Assembly (NCBI GenBank): GCA_030147305.1
Contig: JASLAE010000336.1
Location: 1-5,637 of the forward strand
Direction: 5' to 3'
Source: Cesiribacter sp.
GTDB lineage: Bacteria > Bacteroidota > Bacteroidia > Cytophagales > Cyclobacteriaceae
Length of the DNA: 5,637 nucleotides
Part shown: one piece after another, positions 1 through 5,637 of the stretch
How positions within the stretch are numbered: the first letter of the stretch is position 1
Layout of the letters: each line of letters starts with the position of its first letter
Translations under genes and position numbers: made by a program
Notes under the pieces: model-generated
The model's database searches: none
The model's input: the letters and a program-made list of their open reading frames with translations, nothing else
Told to the model about the DNA's origin: nothing

Positions 1-656
1 TGCCTTTTGGATTCCAGGTACCGGGTCATGGGCGTATGTATATCGGCCACTTCCCAGTTAAGCGAATCCCGTTGGCTCAATAGCCAATCCGTATACTTAT
101 CTAATACCAGATTATACCCTTTCGTACCCAGCGATTCATCATCGTGCACCGGTGGCGTAAGGTGAATAATCTTTTTAACCCCACTTTTTTCCAGTTCGGT
201 ATGCAGCCATTTTATACCCGTCCGGAACGCCTCGAAACGGGCGGCATCGAAAGGCAAATAAATGCCGTCGTTCATGCCATAGCAGGCAAATACCAAATCA
301 GGCTTTACCTGGGCCAGCACCCGGTCCAGGCGTTCGTGTAGATCGGGGCGTGGAAACTCTCCCCCCGCGTGGTCAGGTTCACTCAGTCCTGATACCGTTT
401 CGCTGGGCAAACCCGCGTTTATAAATTCGTAGTGCTGCCCCGGGTAATGCGTAATAAAATAAGCTTCAATATCGGTGATATACTGGCCAGCATACGTAAT
501 GCTATTGCCCAAAAATAAAATACGTTTAACCTTATTTGAGAAGGGCGCTTTGGTTTGCGCCTGAGCCAGCGTTGTCACCCAAACCGCCAGCAAGAGCAGT
601 ACTAGGCGGTGGAAATTTCCGCTTTTGAATTTTGCCAAAGTAGCTGTTTTAGGCAT
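1..656 (-). CDS. Exported SGNH/GDSL-family hydrolase, C-terminus cut by window edge
   Basis: Reading the minus strand from the ATG at 654-656 gives 218 stop-free codons that run off the window, so the stop and C-terminus are missing. Residues 1-33 form a signal peptide: basic start, hydrophobic LVLLLLAVWV, and cleavage likely after AQA. SGNH blocks are clear: block I is GNSIT with Ser52 as the expected nucleophile (Asn51 replaces the usual Asp of GDS), block II has Gly82 in NAGLPSE, and block III is YGMND with Asn129 as the oxyanion-hole residue. The block V Asp-x-x-His is not seen and should lie off-window; D205-I206-H207 has the wrong spacing. The GMNDGIY...RF and TPPVHDD segments resemble Bacteroidota secreted SGNH hydrolases found with carbohydrate enzymes. 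It is probably an ester hydrolase, perhaps a sugar deacetylase, acting in the periplasm or outside; the substrate is an inference. Its GC is higher than that of the genes upstream. Confidence 0.88.
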   Translation of the reverse strand, partial: MPKTATLAKFKSGNFHRLVLLLLAVWVTTLAQAQTKAPFSNKVKRILFLGNSITYAGQYITDIEAYFITHYPGQHYEFINAGLPSETVSGLSEPDHAGGEFPRPDLHERLDRVLAQVKPDLVFACYGMNDGIYLPFDAARFEAFRTGIKWLHTELEKSGVKKIIHLTPPVHDDESLGTKGYNLVLDKYTDWLLSQRDSLNWEVADIHTPMTRYLESKR

Positions 657-698
657 AGTTTTTCTTTTTTACCGGAAGGGCCTTGGCGGCGGGGCATC

Positions 699-712
699 CT
701 TGAGGCTTGAGG
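699..712. repeat. Tandem 7-bp direct repeat in the SGNH upstream region
   Basis: CTTGAGG occurs twice back to back on the plus strand (CCTCAAG twice on the coding strand), 43 to 56 bases upstream of the SGNH start codon. The 131-base gap at 657-787 holds no convincing terminator or consensus promoter. The duplicated heptamer is the only clear structure in it. It could be a regulator half-site pair or chance. Confidence 0.35.
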
Positions 713-787
713 TTATCTAATGTCACACCTGGTTTTGTACTGAATACAGCGTGTGGTCCTGTAGCAAAGCAATCTATCAGACACAGC

Positions 788-3103
788 CTACTGCAGGCCA
801 TAGTAATTCAACTTATCCTGTTGAGGTGCTATAGGCTCAATAACCGTATCATCTTCTTTCGAGCTGCTGCTGTAAAACTCAATGGACTTTCCTTTTGGTA
901 TGGAGATTTGCCAGGTTCCATCCACATTTTTAATCGCTTTAGTGCCCGCTGTTTTACGAATGCGATACGCTGATTCCGGAGATCCAAGTGCTAGCTTGAA
1001 AGATCCTCCCGCTAAGCTACTAATTTTTGTATACACCGTTTTGCCACGCGCACGTTTAGCTGTAACAAGGAAAGCTCCTTCAGTTCGTAAGTCGCGGTAA
1101 TTAGCCTCTCTCCATGCATCAGGTACAGCAGGAAATACATGGATTTCGCCATCATAGCTTTGTAATATCATTTCATTCACAGAGGCAACAGCAGAAAGTG
1201 GCGTTTCTATCACCGGGATTGCTCCTGCTTCCCGATAAAAGGTATTGGGCGGAGTATAGTTATCAAGCAAGCCGTTTAGATACGCTACTGCTTCGTTTCC
1301 TTTGTGAAGCAATGCCGAAATAGACGCCGCTCCCGTATACGTATAGCCCTGTAAGGCTCCTTTCAAGCCAGTCCAGTGAGCTAAAGATTTCTCGATCAGC
1401 GCTTTGTTCTCTGCATTATCGGGTTTTAGGATACGAAGTGGATAGATCATCATTAAATGTGCATAATGGCGGTGCGATTCCAGCAAGGGCATATTCAAGC
1501 CAATATGTAAACCTGTAGCACTATCTTTAGGATACGCTGTTAGGTTCTGCAGGATGTTCTTCCATTCGGCTGCCAAAGGATCATTCAACTTGAATTCCTG
1601 ATTTATCCCGATCAGCGTTTTACAACCCCATCTGAGGAGGGATAGATCATAATTACAATCGGGATAGGCAATAGCCGTATACTCTGGTGAATACGTAGGC
1701 GGCAGATGCAGCTTACCGTCTTTATCCTCAATAAGCAGGTGCCGATAATAATTAATGCTTCGCTTTAACAGCGGATATAAATTATTCACCATGCGCTTAT
1801 CATCGTCCGCATATTTGCATTGCATCCAATAATTATGCAATGCCCAGGTAAGATTTCCGGACTCCCGAAAACGCTGATGCAGGCTCATATCTTCTACATC
1901 AAGCGGTGCGATTAAATCATATCCGCTTATGCGACTGATACCGGCAGCATCATGGCGATATCTTTCGGGTACATTGTTAATTAAGTTTTGAACATTTGCG
2001 TCCAGGGTGTTACACAAAGGCTCTCCGAGCTCAAGCCGGTTAGATGCATACACTGGTGAATAAGTCAACTGTACATTAAGGTTCCACCACAATGCCGGCC
2101 AGGGCGTTATGTTATACCATGGCCCCATCAAATCTAAAATTTGCTTGTCTTTTCGAGTGGCAGAGGCTAGCTTATATAGCTGAATCCAGTAAAAACCTTC
2201 CAAACGAGTGTCTGGTATCGATAAAAATGATTGCGGATAATAAGCATGCCACCAGGTACGGTGCGCCGATTCTAATTGCGGTACCCCCACCTGGCTTGCT
2301 GCCGTGATTCTTTCTGTAGCTTGTGCTGTATGGGTGTTTTCCGGATAGGAATACCCCACCGTCAGATACAGGGTTTTGGTACGGCTTTTTTGGGAGTCGG
2401 CTATTTTCCAGGCCGTTGTATAGCCCCCGCCCACCTCAAGAGATTGCTGAGCAGTTTCAATGCCTTTTAGTACTTCCTTCCGGACTGGAGGATTTGGTTG
2501 GTACTCAGTTATTAAGGAGCGGTTTAACGGTGGTGCCCACGTAAACTTGGGCGTGGTTGTTTGAGAAACTTCCGGAATAAATTCCCACTGCGCTTTTTCA
2601 GTACCGGTTTCTGTTATTTCCGTGATGATGACTTCGGGATTAGTAGAAAGAAAAGAACGCCAGCTGATGCTTCCTTTCTCAGTGGTGATGGTTCCTCTTG
2701 CTTCAGCGTTCCAAAGATCAAGTTGCATGGTAGCGTTTTCTATCCGTCCCTGCGCTTTCAAGAGCATCCTGCCAATAGGCAACCGAGGCTTTCCCCATTC
2801 CACATCTTGATAATCACGGTGGTCGGTTACATCGCTGCGGCCAATATCCCATCTAAGCGCATATTCATTTTCCTGGTATATCATGGCACCCAATTCGCCA
2901 TTTCCAATAAACGCTCCGCTAAACCAGTCAGTAGTAAGCCGCGTCCATTTGAGATCGTGCCTGCTTAAAAATTTGGGCCAGTCGACATGATCAGGCTCCT
3001 TTGCGTGCAGAGGATTCAGGAAGATGAAACACAAAAAGAATATCGAAATTGATCGTTCGAATAAGGATTTCAAGAAAAGGCTTTTACACGTCAAAATATA
3101 CAT
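788..3103 (-). CDS. Exported GH95-like glycosidase (probable alpha-L-fucosidase type)
   Basis: The ORF opens at 3139 (783 codons). I prefer the ATG at 3101-3103 (Met13, giving 771 residues) because it is preceded by AAGAAAG at Shine-Dalgarno distance and yields a cleaner signal peptide with the core ISIFFLCFIFLNPL and cleavage after LHA (residue 46 of the long form). Long-form numbering follows. The N-terminal beta-sandwich-like part covers about 60-290 (FIGNGELGAMIY at 77-88), an (alpha/alpha)6 barrel about 310-665, and a C-terminal beta domain about 665-757. GH95 landmarks: the Asn pair N353/N355 in WWNLNVQ, the likely acid Glu486 in YSPEY, HRHYAHLMMIYP at 556-567, and MILQSYDGEIHVFPAVPDAW at 657-676. 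Where GH95 enzymes have Asp in IDGNFG, this protein has Glu645 in IETPL. Characterised GH95 members cleave alpha-L-fucosides or alpha-L-galactosides. A polar tail of about 27 residues follows the last strand. It probably shares a pathway with the GH141-like gene upstream. Family is fairly sure; exact substrate is unknown. Confidence 0.85.
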   Translation of the reverse strand: MYILTCKSLFLKSLFERSISIFFLCFIFLNPLHAKEPDHVDWPKFLSRHDLKWTRLTTDWFSGAFIGNGELGAMIYQENEYALRWDIGRSDVTDHRDYQDVEWGKPRLPIGRMLLKAQGRIENATMQLDLWNAEARGTITTEKGSISWRSFLSTNPEVIITEITETGTEKAQWEFIPEVSQTTTPKFTWAPPLNRSLITEYQPNPPVRKEVLKGIETAQQSLEVGGGYTTAWKIADSQKSRTKTLYLTVGYSYPENTHTAQATERITAASQVGVPQLESAHRTWWHAYYPQSFLSIPDTRLEGFYWIQLYKLASATRKDKQILDLMGPWYNITPWPALWWNLNVQLTYSPVYASNRLELGEPLCNTLDANVQNLINNVPERYRHDAAGISRISGYDLIAPLDVEDMSLHQRFRESGNLTWALHNYWMQCKYADDDKRMVNNLYPLLKRSINYYRHLLIEDKDGKLHLPPTYSPEYTAIAYPDCNYDLSLLRWGCKTLIGINQEFKLNDPLAAEWKNILQNLTAYPKDSATGLHIGLNMPLLESHRHYAHLMMIYPLRILKPDNAENKALIEKSLAHWTGLKGALQGYTYTGAASISALLHKGNEAVAYLNGLLDNYTPPNTFYREAGAIPVIETPLSAVASVNEMILQSYDGEIHVFPAVPDAWREANYRDLRTEGAFLVTAKRARGKTVYTKISSLAGGSFKLALGSPESAYRIRKTAGTKAIKNVDGTWQISIPKGKSIEFYSSSSKEDDTVIEPIAPQQDKLNYYGLQ

Positions 3104-3110
3104 AGTAGTC

Positions 3111-3122
3111 TTTCTTAAGAAA
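3111..3122. repeat. 12-bp perfect palindrome just upstream of the preferred GH95-like start
   Basis: TTTCTTAAGAAA is its own reverse complement and lies 8 to 19 bases upstream of the ATG at 3101-3103. On the coding strand its right half supplies the AAGAAAG that may act as ribosome binding site. If the longer start at 3139 were used, this palindrome would be inside the coding sequence. It could be an operator or a small RNA hairpin, or a chance AT-rich palindrome. Confidence 0.35.
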
Positions 3123-3221
3123 CTGGTGGATTTTACCATTTTTCAACACATTCATTTTGTACACTAAGGCATAAAGGCTAACTAAACTATTGCCTGCTTA
3201 TACTCCTAAAGAGTTTAACCT

Positions 3222-5117
3222 TTACCAAACCTTCAAAATCAGTCTATCGCTTTTTACCGCTGAGAAGGGTCCTGCATAATTGCTTTTTTCGGTCCTTTTA
3301 TTCCCAAAGTAATCAGTATCGATTGTTATGGATGAACCATCAGGATTATCAAAAGCCGCTTTTGGTATTTTGGCTTTGCCCAGGGTTTCGCTGCTTATCG
3401 TTTGTACTTGATGCTTGAAAAACTGCTCGTTCAATGTTAGATGCAGAAAGGTACCCTCCCTTTTTTCTAATAATTTCACGTCAGGATGGTAGTCAGTAAA
3501 GCTTATTGCATCTACATCCTTGGTCGACGCCTTCGCCCCGTGATAATACACATTGCCCTTCAGCCATACGGGTAATAAAAGGTCATTATAACTTGCTAAG
3601 CCGTGTTTGCTTTCTGTTTGATTCCCGTTCCCTATAAAAATGTTATTGTAAAACCGATCGTCGCCACCATAGATTGTTGTGAGGCCGGCCATATCAGTTG
3701 AATGCGGCAGGAAATAGGGTGTAAACCTGGACATATCCTTTCCTGCACCAATTCTTCCTCCGAAAATATTATGCACATACGCACCACCTCCTGATTGATT
3801 CGTGAGCGAAACCGGGGATAAGGAAATGTTATTGTCTACGAGGTAGGGCCCGTGATTCACTTCTATAAATAAATCTTCCCTGTCGTTGTTGTAAAGTAAA
3901 TTACGCGTTACCCTGGTACCCTGAGTCATCCAGTCAAGCCATATGCCCCTATAGTTATCATGGATGTTATTTCCCTTAATGGTTACATCAATGGGCGCAT
4001 GAAACTTTATACCTCCAATTTCAAATCCATAGAATTGTCTTTTGGTAAAGATGTTGTAGATATGGTTATTTTCGATTGTGCTGAAAATTGCGCCCATACT
4101 GCCGCTGATACCGGCTTGTTCACAATTGAAAATCTGGTTGTTCCTGACGATATGAGAACCTATAGTTTCTTTATTCCAATTGTTTCGCATCACATTAAAG
4201 ACTACCTCTATGTAATGGATATTGCCGTCGCGGTTTACGTTTGCCTTATCGGCCGACCATACATTGTGTCCTGTGCTGCGATCTTTTCCTAACGTAATGC
4301 CACTGCACTTAGAGTCGCTGATGACGTTATTTTCAATAATCCAGCCCTTGTTCCAGTGTGTAGCAACCATTCCGACTTGTTCTGCAGTAGGTGCTGCCCA
4401 TTGCGTTGCCGCCTGACTTATATGAAAACCGCTTATGGTAATATAATTGATGCCGGGCTGCAGGGGATAAAAGACTGTCTTTCTGGTAGTTATTTCTACT
4501 AATTGTTTATTTGGGTCTGCTTTTTGAAAATTTGCCCAGATGGTTGTGTTTTTTTCATCGCTTTGGCAATACCAGGTATAGACAGAACCAACAGAATCCT
4601 TGATGTTTTTAAGGGCTACAGGGTTGAAAACCTTGTCGATGGTTTCCATCTCGTAAAGAGATTTTCCGTTCAGAAATACTTCTCCGGTATGATGTATTCG
4701 CTCTTTGTTCAGGAACCAGTCGCCGTAAATAGAATCTTTGTAAGGGTTATAATCGCCAAAAAATTGATTTGGAATCACGACTTTCCACACGCCGTTCTTC
4801 TCTTTTTTCCAGCCTGTTATTACCTCAGAACCTTTAATCTCTACTTTTTCATTAGGAGCTGCTCTGTAAACAATCCTTTTTAGATCACTTTCGCCTCCCC
4901 GTATAGGATTAATATACTCCCGATAGGTCCCGCCATGAACGGTGATGGTATCACCAGCATATGCTTTATCTACAGCCGCCGCTATTGTTTTAAAGGGTTT
5001 TTGCGCAGATCCGTCGTTGTTATCATCTCCTTTTTTTGACACATGGTATTCATGTGCAAAACAGCTTGTCGCTATAAACAGGCTAAGAATTGAAAAATAT
5101 AGATGCAACTTGCTCAT
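3222..5117 (-). CDS. Exported right-handed beta-helix glycosidase, GH141-like
   Basis: The product has 631 residues. The signal peptide is residues 1-21 (core YFSILSLFIA, cleavage after CFA); a lipoprotein using Cys19 is less likely because the lipobox ATSC is poor. Residues 23-68 match the DUF1565-type opening of parallel beta-helix enzymes (EYHVSKKGDDNNDGS...PFKTI...GDTITVHGGTYRE). Helix rungs follow from about 220 to 525, rich in NN turns such as IIENN, IVRNN, TIENN, IKGNN and LVDNN. Conserved-looking blocks are WAAPTAEQVG (240-249), CEQAGISGSMGA (332-343), GIWLDWMTQGTRVTRN (391-406), EVNHGPYLVDNN (419-430) and GGDDRFYNN (484-492). I recognise this overall pattern as GH141, which includes an alpha-L-fucosidase from rhamnogalacturonan II breakdown and a clostridial xylanase. 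Asp395, Glu419 and Asp486/Asp487 are candidate acidic active-site residues, by inference only. No Shine-Dalgarno sequence is visible (GCCCTCCATCC precedes the ATG), as is common in Bacteroidota. Fucosidase activity fits the GH95-like neighbour 118 bases downstream, but xylanase or another specificity is not excluded. Confidence 0.85.
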   Translation of the reverse strand: MSKLHLYFSILSLFIATSCFAHEYHVSKKGDDNNDGSAQKPFKTIAAAVDKAYAGDTITVHGGTYREYINPIRGGESDLKRIVYRAAPNEKVEIKGSEVITGWKKEKNGVWKVVIPNQFFGDYNPYKDSIYGDWFLNKERIHHTGEVFLNGKSLYEMETIDKVFNPVALKNIKDSVGSVYTWYCQSDEKNTTIWANFQKADPNKQLVEITTRKTVFYPLQPGINYITISGFHISQAATQWAAPTAEQVGMVATHWNKGWIIENNVISDSKCSGITLGKDRSTGHNVWSADKANVNRDGNIHYIEVVFNVMRNNWNKETIGSHIVRNNQIFNCEQAGISGSMGAIFSTIENNHIYNIFTKRQFYGFEIGGIKFHAPIDVTIKGNNIHDNYRGIWLDWMTQGTRVTRNLLYNNDREDLFIEVNHGPYLVDNNISLSPVSLTNQSGGGAYVHNIFGGRIGAGKDMSRFTPYFLPHSTDMAGLTTIYGGDDRFYNNIFIGNGNQTESKHGLASYNDLLLPVWLKGNVYYHGAKASTKDVDAISFTDYHPDVKLLEKREGTFLHLTLNEQFFKHQVQTISSETLGKAKIPKAAFDNPDGSSITIDTDYFGNKRTEKSNYAGPFSAVKSDRLILKVW

Positions 5118-5192
5118 GGATGGAGGGCTAATAGAGAAATGACAAAAACAGAGAGAATGTCAGTCCTGTATTCGTTTTGGCACTACTATGTT

Positions 5193-5414
5193 TTAATAGT
5201 TCTTTACTATTCTCAAAACTTCAGGTCTTAGATAAGGCTTGTTTAAATCCACAATAGGTTTGTAGGCATAAGGATCTGTACCAGCTACCATCATGATATC
5301 ACGCAAATCTTCTGTTGATCCTTTGGTTTCAGAAATCAGAAATCCTGATATAGCAACACATTTTTTGCTACCTAATCCGGGTATCATCATCGCAGCGGCC
5401 TGCGCAACGCCCAT
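5193..5414 (-). CDS. Small protein of unknown function (73 aa), possibly a gene remnant
   Basis: I do not recognise this gene. The frame opens at the ATG at 5412-5414, two codons after an in-frame TAG, and ends with TAA at 5193-5195. The codon use looks coding. There is no signal peptide or membrane segment. The product begins MGVAQAAAMMIPGLGSKK and then has a charged segment with STEDLRDIMMVAG (33-45) and ends YLRPEVLRIVKNY. The spacing of IPGLGSKK, then EDL, then a second Gly-containing turn loosely recalls a helix-hairpin-helix domain of ComEA type, but the second hairpin (VAGTDPYAYKPIVD) is poor, so this is a weak guess. It could instead be the C-terminal stub of a longer lost gene, since the region upstream is full of stops. 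It lies 33 bases downstream of a likely terminator, so it would need its own promoter or read-through. No clear Shine-Dalgarno sequence is present. Confidence 0.5.
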   Translation of the reverse strand: MGVAQAAAMMIPGLGSKKCVAISGFLISETKGSTEDLRDIMMVAGTDPYAYKPIVDLNKPYLRPEVLRIVKNY

Positions 5415-5427
5415 ACACTATAAGTGT
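5415..5427. repeat. Inverted repeat abutting the small-protein start codon
   Basis: ACACT-ATA-AGTGT forms a perfect 5-bp inverted repeat with a 3-base spacer and touches the ATG at 5412-5414 directly. In RNA it could fold next to the start codon and hinder initiation. As DNA it could be a small operator. The short stem means chance is possible. Confidence 0.35.
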
Positions 5428-5447
5428 TTATTACAGTAGGCAGCTAT

Positions 5448-5468
5448 AAAAACAGCTTAAATAAGCTG
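5448..5468 (-). terminator. Likely rho-independent terminator of the SDR transcript
   Basis: On the minus strand CAGCTTA-TT-TAAGCTG (5453-5468, perfect 7-bp arms) is followed at once by TTTTT (5448-5452). This hairpin plus T-run sits 43 bases past the SDR stop codon and before the small-protein ORF. The stem is AT-rich, so termination may be partial. It suggests that the dehydrogenase ends one transcript and that the genes downstream are expressed separately. Confidence 0.6.
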
Positions 5469-5505
5469 ATACCGATCCTTTAATAAGGCTAAAAACGTCT
5501 AAAGT

Positions 5506-5521
5506 TATCCTTTAAAGGATA
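5506..5521. repeat. 16-bp perfect palindrome over the SDR stop codon
   Basis: TATCCTTTAAAGGATA reads the same on both strands and contains the TAA stop of the dehydrogenase at its centre. A related but imperfect copy, GATCCTTTAATAAGG, lies at 5474-5488 in the same gap. It could assist 3'-end formation together with the terminator at 5448-5468, or be a protein-binding site. Its function is unknown. Confidence 0.4.
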
Positions 5522-5637
5522 CGGTCAAGGTGTACATAGCCACCATCTACATGAATCAACTGGCCGGTGGTGTGACTGGAACAATCTGAAAGCAAAAACG
5601 CAACCATATTGGCAATCTCTGCCGAGGTAGTCATGCG
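5512..5637 (-). CDS. Short-chain dehydrogenase/reductase (SDR), C-terminal 41 residues only
   Basis: The reading frame enters from the right edge of the window and stops at TAA 5512-5514. It shows the typical SDR C-terminus: SAEIANMVAFLLSD (helix after the substrate loop), then SSHTTGQLIHVDGGYVHLDRIL with the family's TGQ...VDGG signature. The catalytic Ser-Tyr-Lys and the NAD(P)-binding Gly motif lie outside the window. The ending SSHTTGQ...VDGGY.HLDR resembles SDRs that I associate with oxidation of L-fucose or L-rhamnose in Bacteroidota sugar clusters, so a cytoplasmic aldose 1-dehydrogenase role is plausible and would fit the two fucosidase-type genes nearby. This specificity comes from memory of the tail pattern and is not proven by the visible part. 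The ATG two codons into the fragment is internal, because SDRs have about 250 residues. Confidence 0.85.
   Translation of the reverse strand, partial: RMTTSAEIANMVAFLLSDCSSHTTGQLIHVDGGYVHLDRIL

Noticed and set aside
144..341. A 65-codon plus-strand ORF opposite the SGNH gene
   Set aside because: The minus strand here carries SGNH blocks II and III, so the plus-strand frame is a shadow.
2561..2968. A 135-codon plus-strand ORF within the GH95-like gene
   Set aside because: It lies fully antisense to a well-supported gene, shows no family pattern, and is rich in F, R, S and P as expected for a shadow frame.
3182..3189. TAGTTTAG on the minus strand as a -7 element for the GH95-like gene
   Set aside because: It is a near match with one mismatch and no convincing upstream -33 element in an AT-rich gap.
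3206..3218. ACTC-CTAAA-GAGT as a terminator after the GH141-like gene
   Set aside because: The stem is only 4 bp and no T-run follows it on the minus strand.
3960..4292. A 110-codon plus-strand ORF opposite the beta-helix rungs
   Set aside because: It is a shadow of the repetitive Asn-rich rungs on the other strand. It has no ribosome site, promoter or family match.
4503..4883. A 126-codon plus-strand ORF within the GH141-like gene
   Set aside because: It is antisense to clear beta-helix coding sequence. Its hydrophobic stretches are the reverse of Lys/Asn-rich codons, and it has no recognisable domain.
5143..5150. TGTTTTTG on the minus strand as a Bacteroidota -7 element (TAnnTTTG) for the GH141-like gene
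   Set aside because: It has one mismatch and no TTTG-like -33 element at the right distance, so it is too weak to annotate.
5338..5358. The ISETKGSTEDL segment of the small protein as a sugar-porter PETKG signature
   Set aside because: The sugar-porter motif follows a transmembrane helix near the end of a 12-helix protein. Here there is no such helix and only 73 residues, so the likeness is probably chance.
1..5637. CRISPR arrays, tRNA or rRNA genes, insertion sequences and att sites
   Set aside because: No regularly spaced repeats, cloverleaf-like segments, transposase motifs or long terminal inverted repeats were seen on either strand.

Overview
The window comes from a Bacteroidota genome, most likely an environmental member of the Cytophagales, Chitinophagales or Sphingobacteriales. 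The evidence is the exported carbohydrate-active enzymes of types common in that phylum, signal peptides ending in AQAQ or FAH, weak or absent Shine-Dalgarno sequences, and moderate-to-low GC. No genus can be assigned from the sequence alone.

All genes lie on the minus strand, so transcription runs from high to low coordinates. In that order the window holds: (1) the last 41 codons of a short-chain dehydrogenase (5512-5637); (2) a likely rho-independent terminator (5448-5468); (3) a 73-residue unrecognised small protein (5193-5414); (4) an exported right-handed beta-helix protein resembling glycoside hydrolase family GH141 (3222-5117); (5) an exported GH95-like alpha-L-fucosidase-type glycosidase (788-3103, or from 3139); (6) the first 218 codons of an exported SGNH/GDSL hydrolase (1-656), which runs out of the window. 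The intergenic gaps are 75 to 131 bp (118 bp before the GH95-like gene if the shorter start is used). None exceeds 300 bp.

The common thread is probably deoxysugar-containing polysaccharide breakdown. GH95 and GH141 both contain characterised alpha-L-fucosidases. The SGNH hydrolase could remove acyl groups that block glycosidases. The dehydrogenase C-terminus resembles those of SDRs I associate with non-phosphorylative L-fucose or L-rhamnose oxidation. Fucosylated pectin (for example rhamnogalacturonan II), xyloglucan and fucoidan are all possible substrates and the window does not decide between them. No SusC/SusD pair, transporter or regulator is visible.

The points most worth checking are an Asp-to-Glu replacement at the expected catalytic base of the GH95-like enzyme, the identity of the small protein that sits behind a terminator, and the higher GC content of the SGNH gene. 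I saw no mobile element, CRISPR array, tRNA or rRNA, and nothing that by itself shows a wholly new system.
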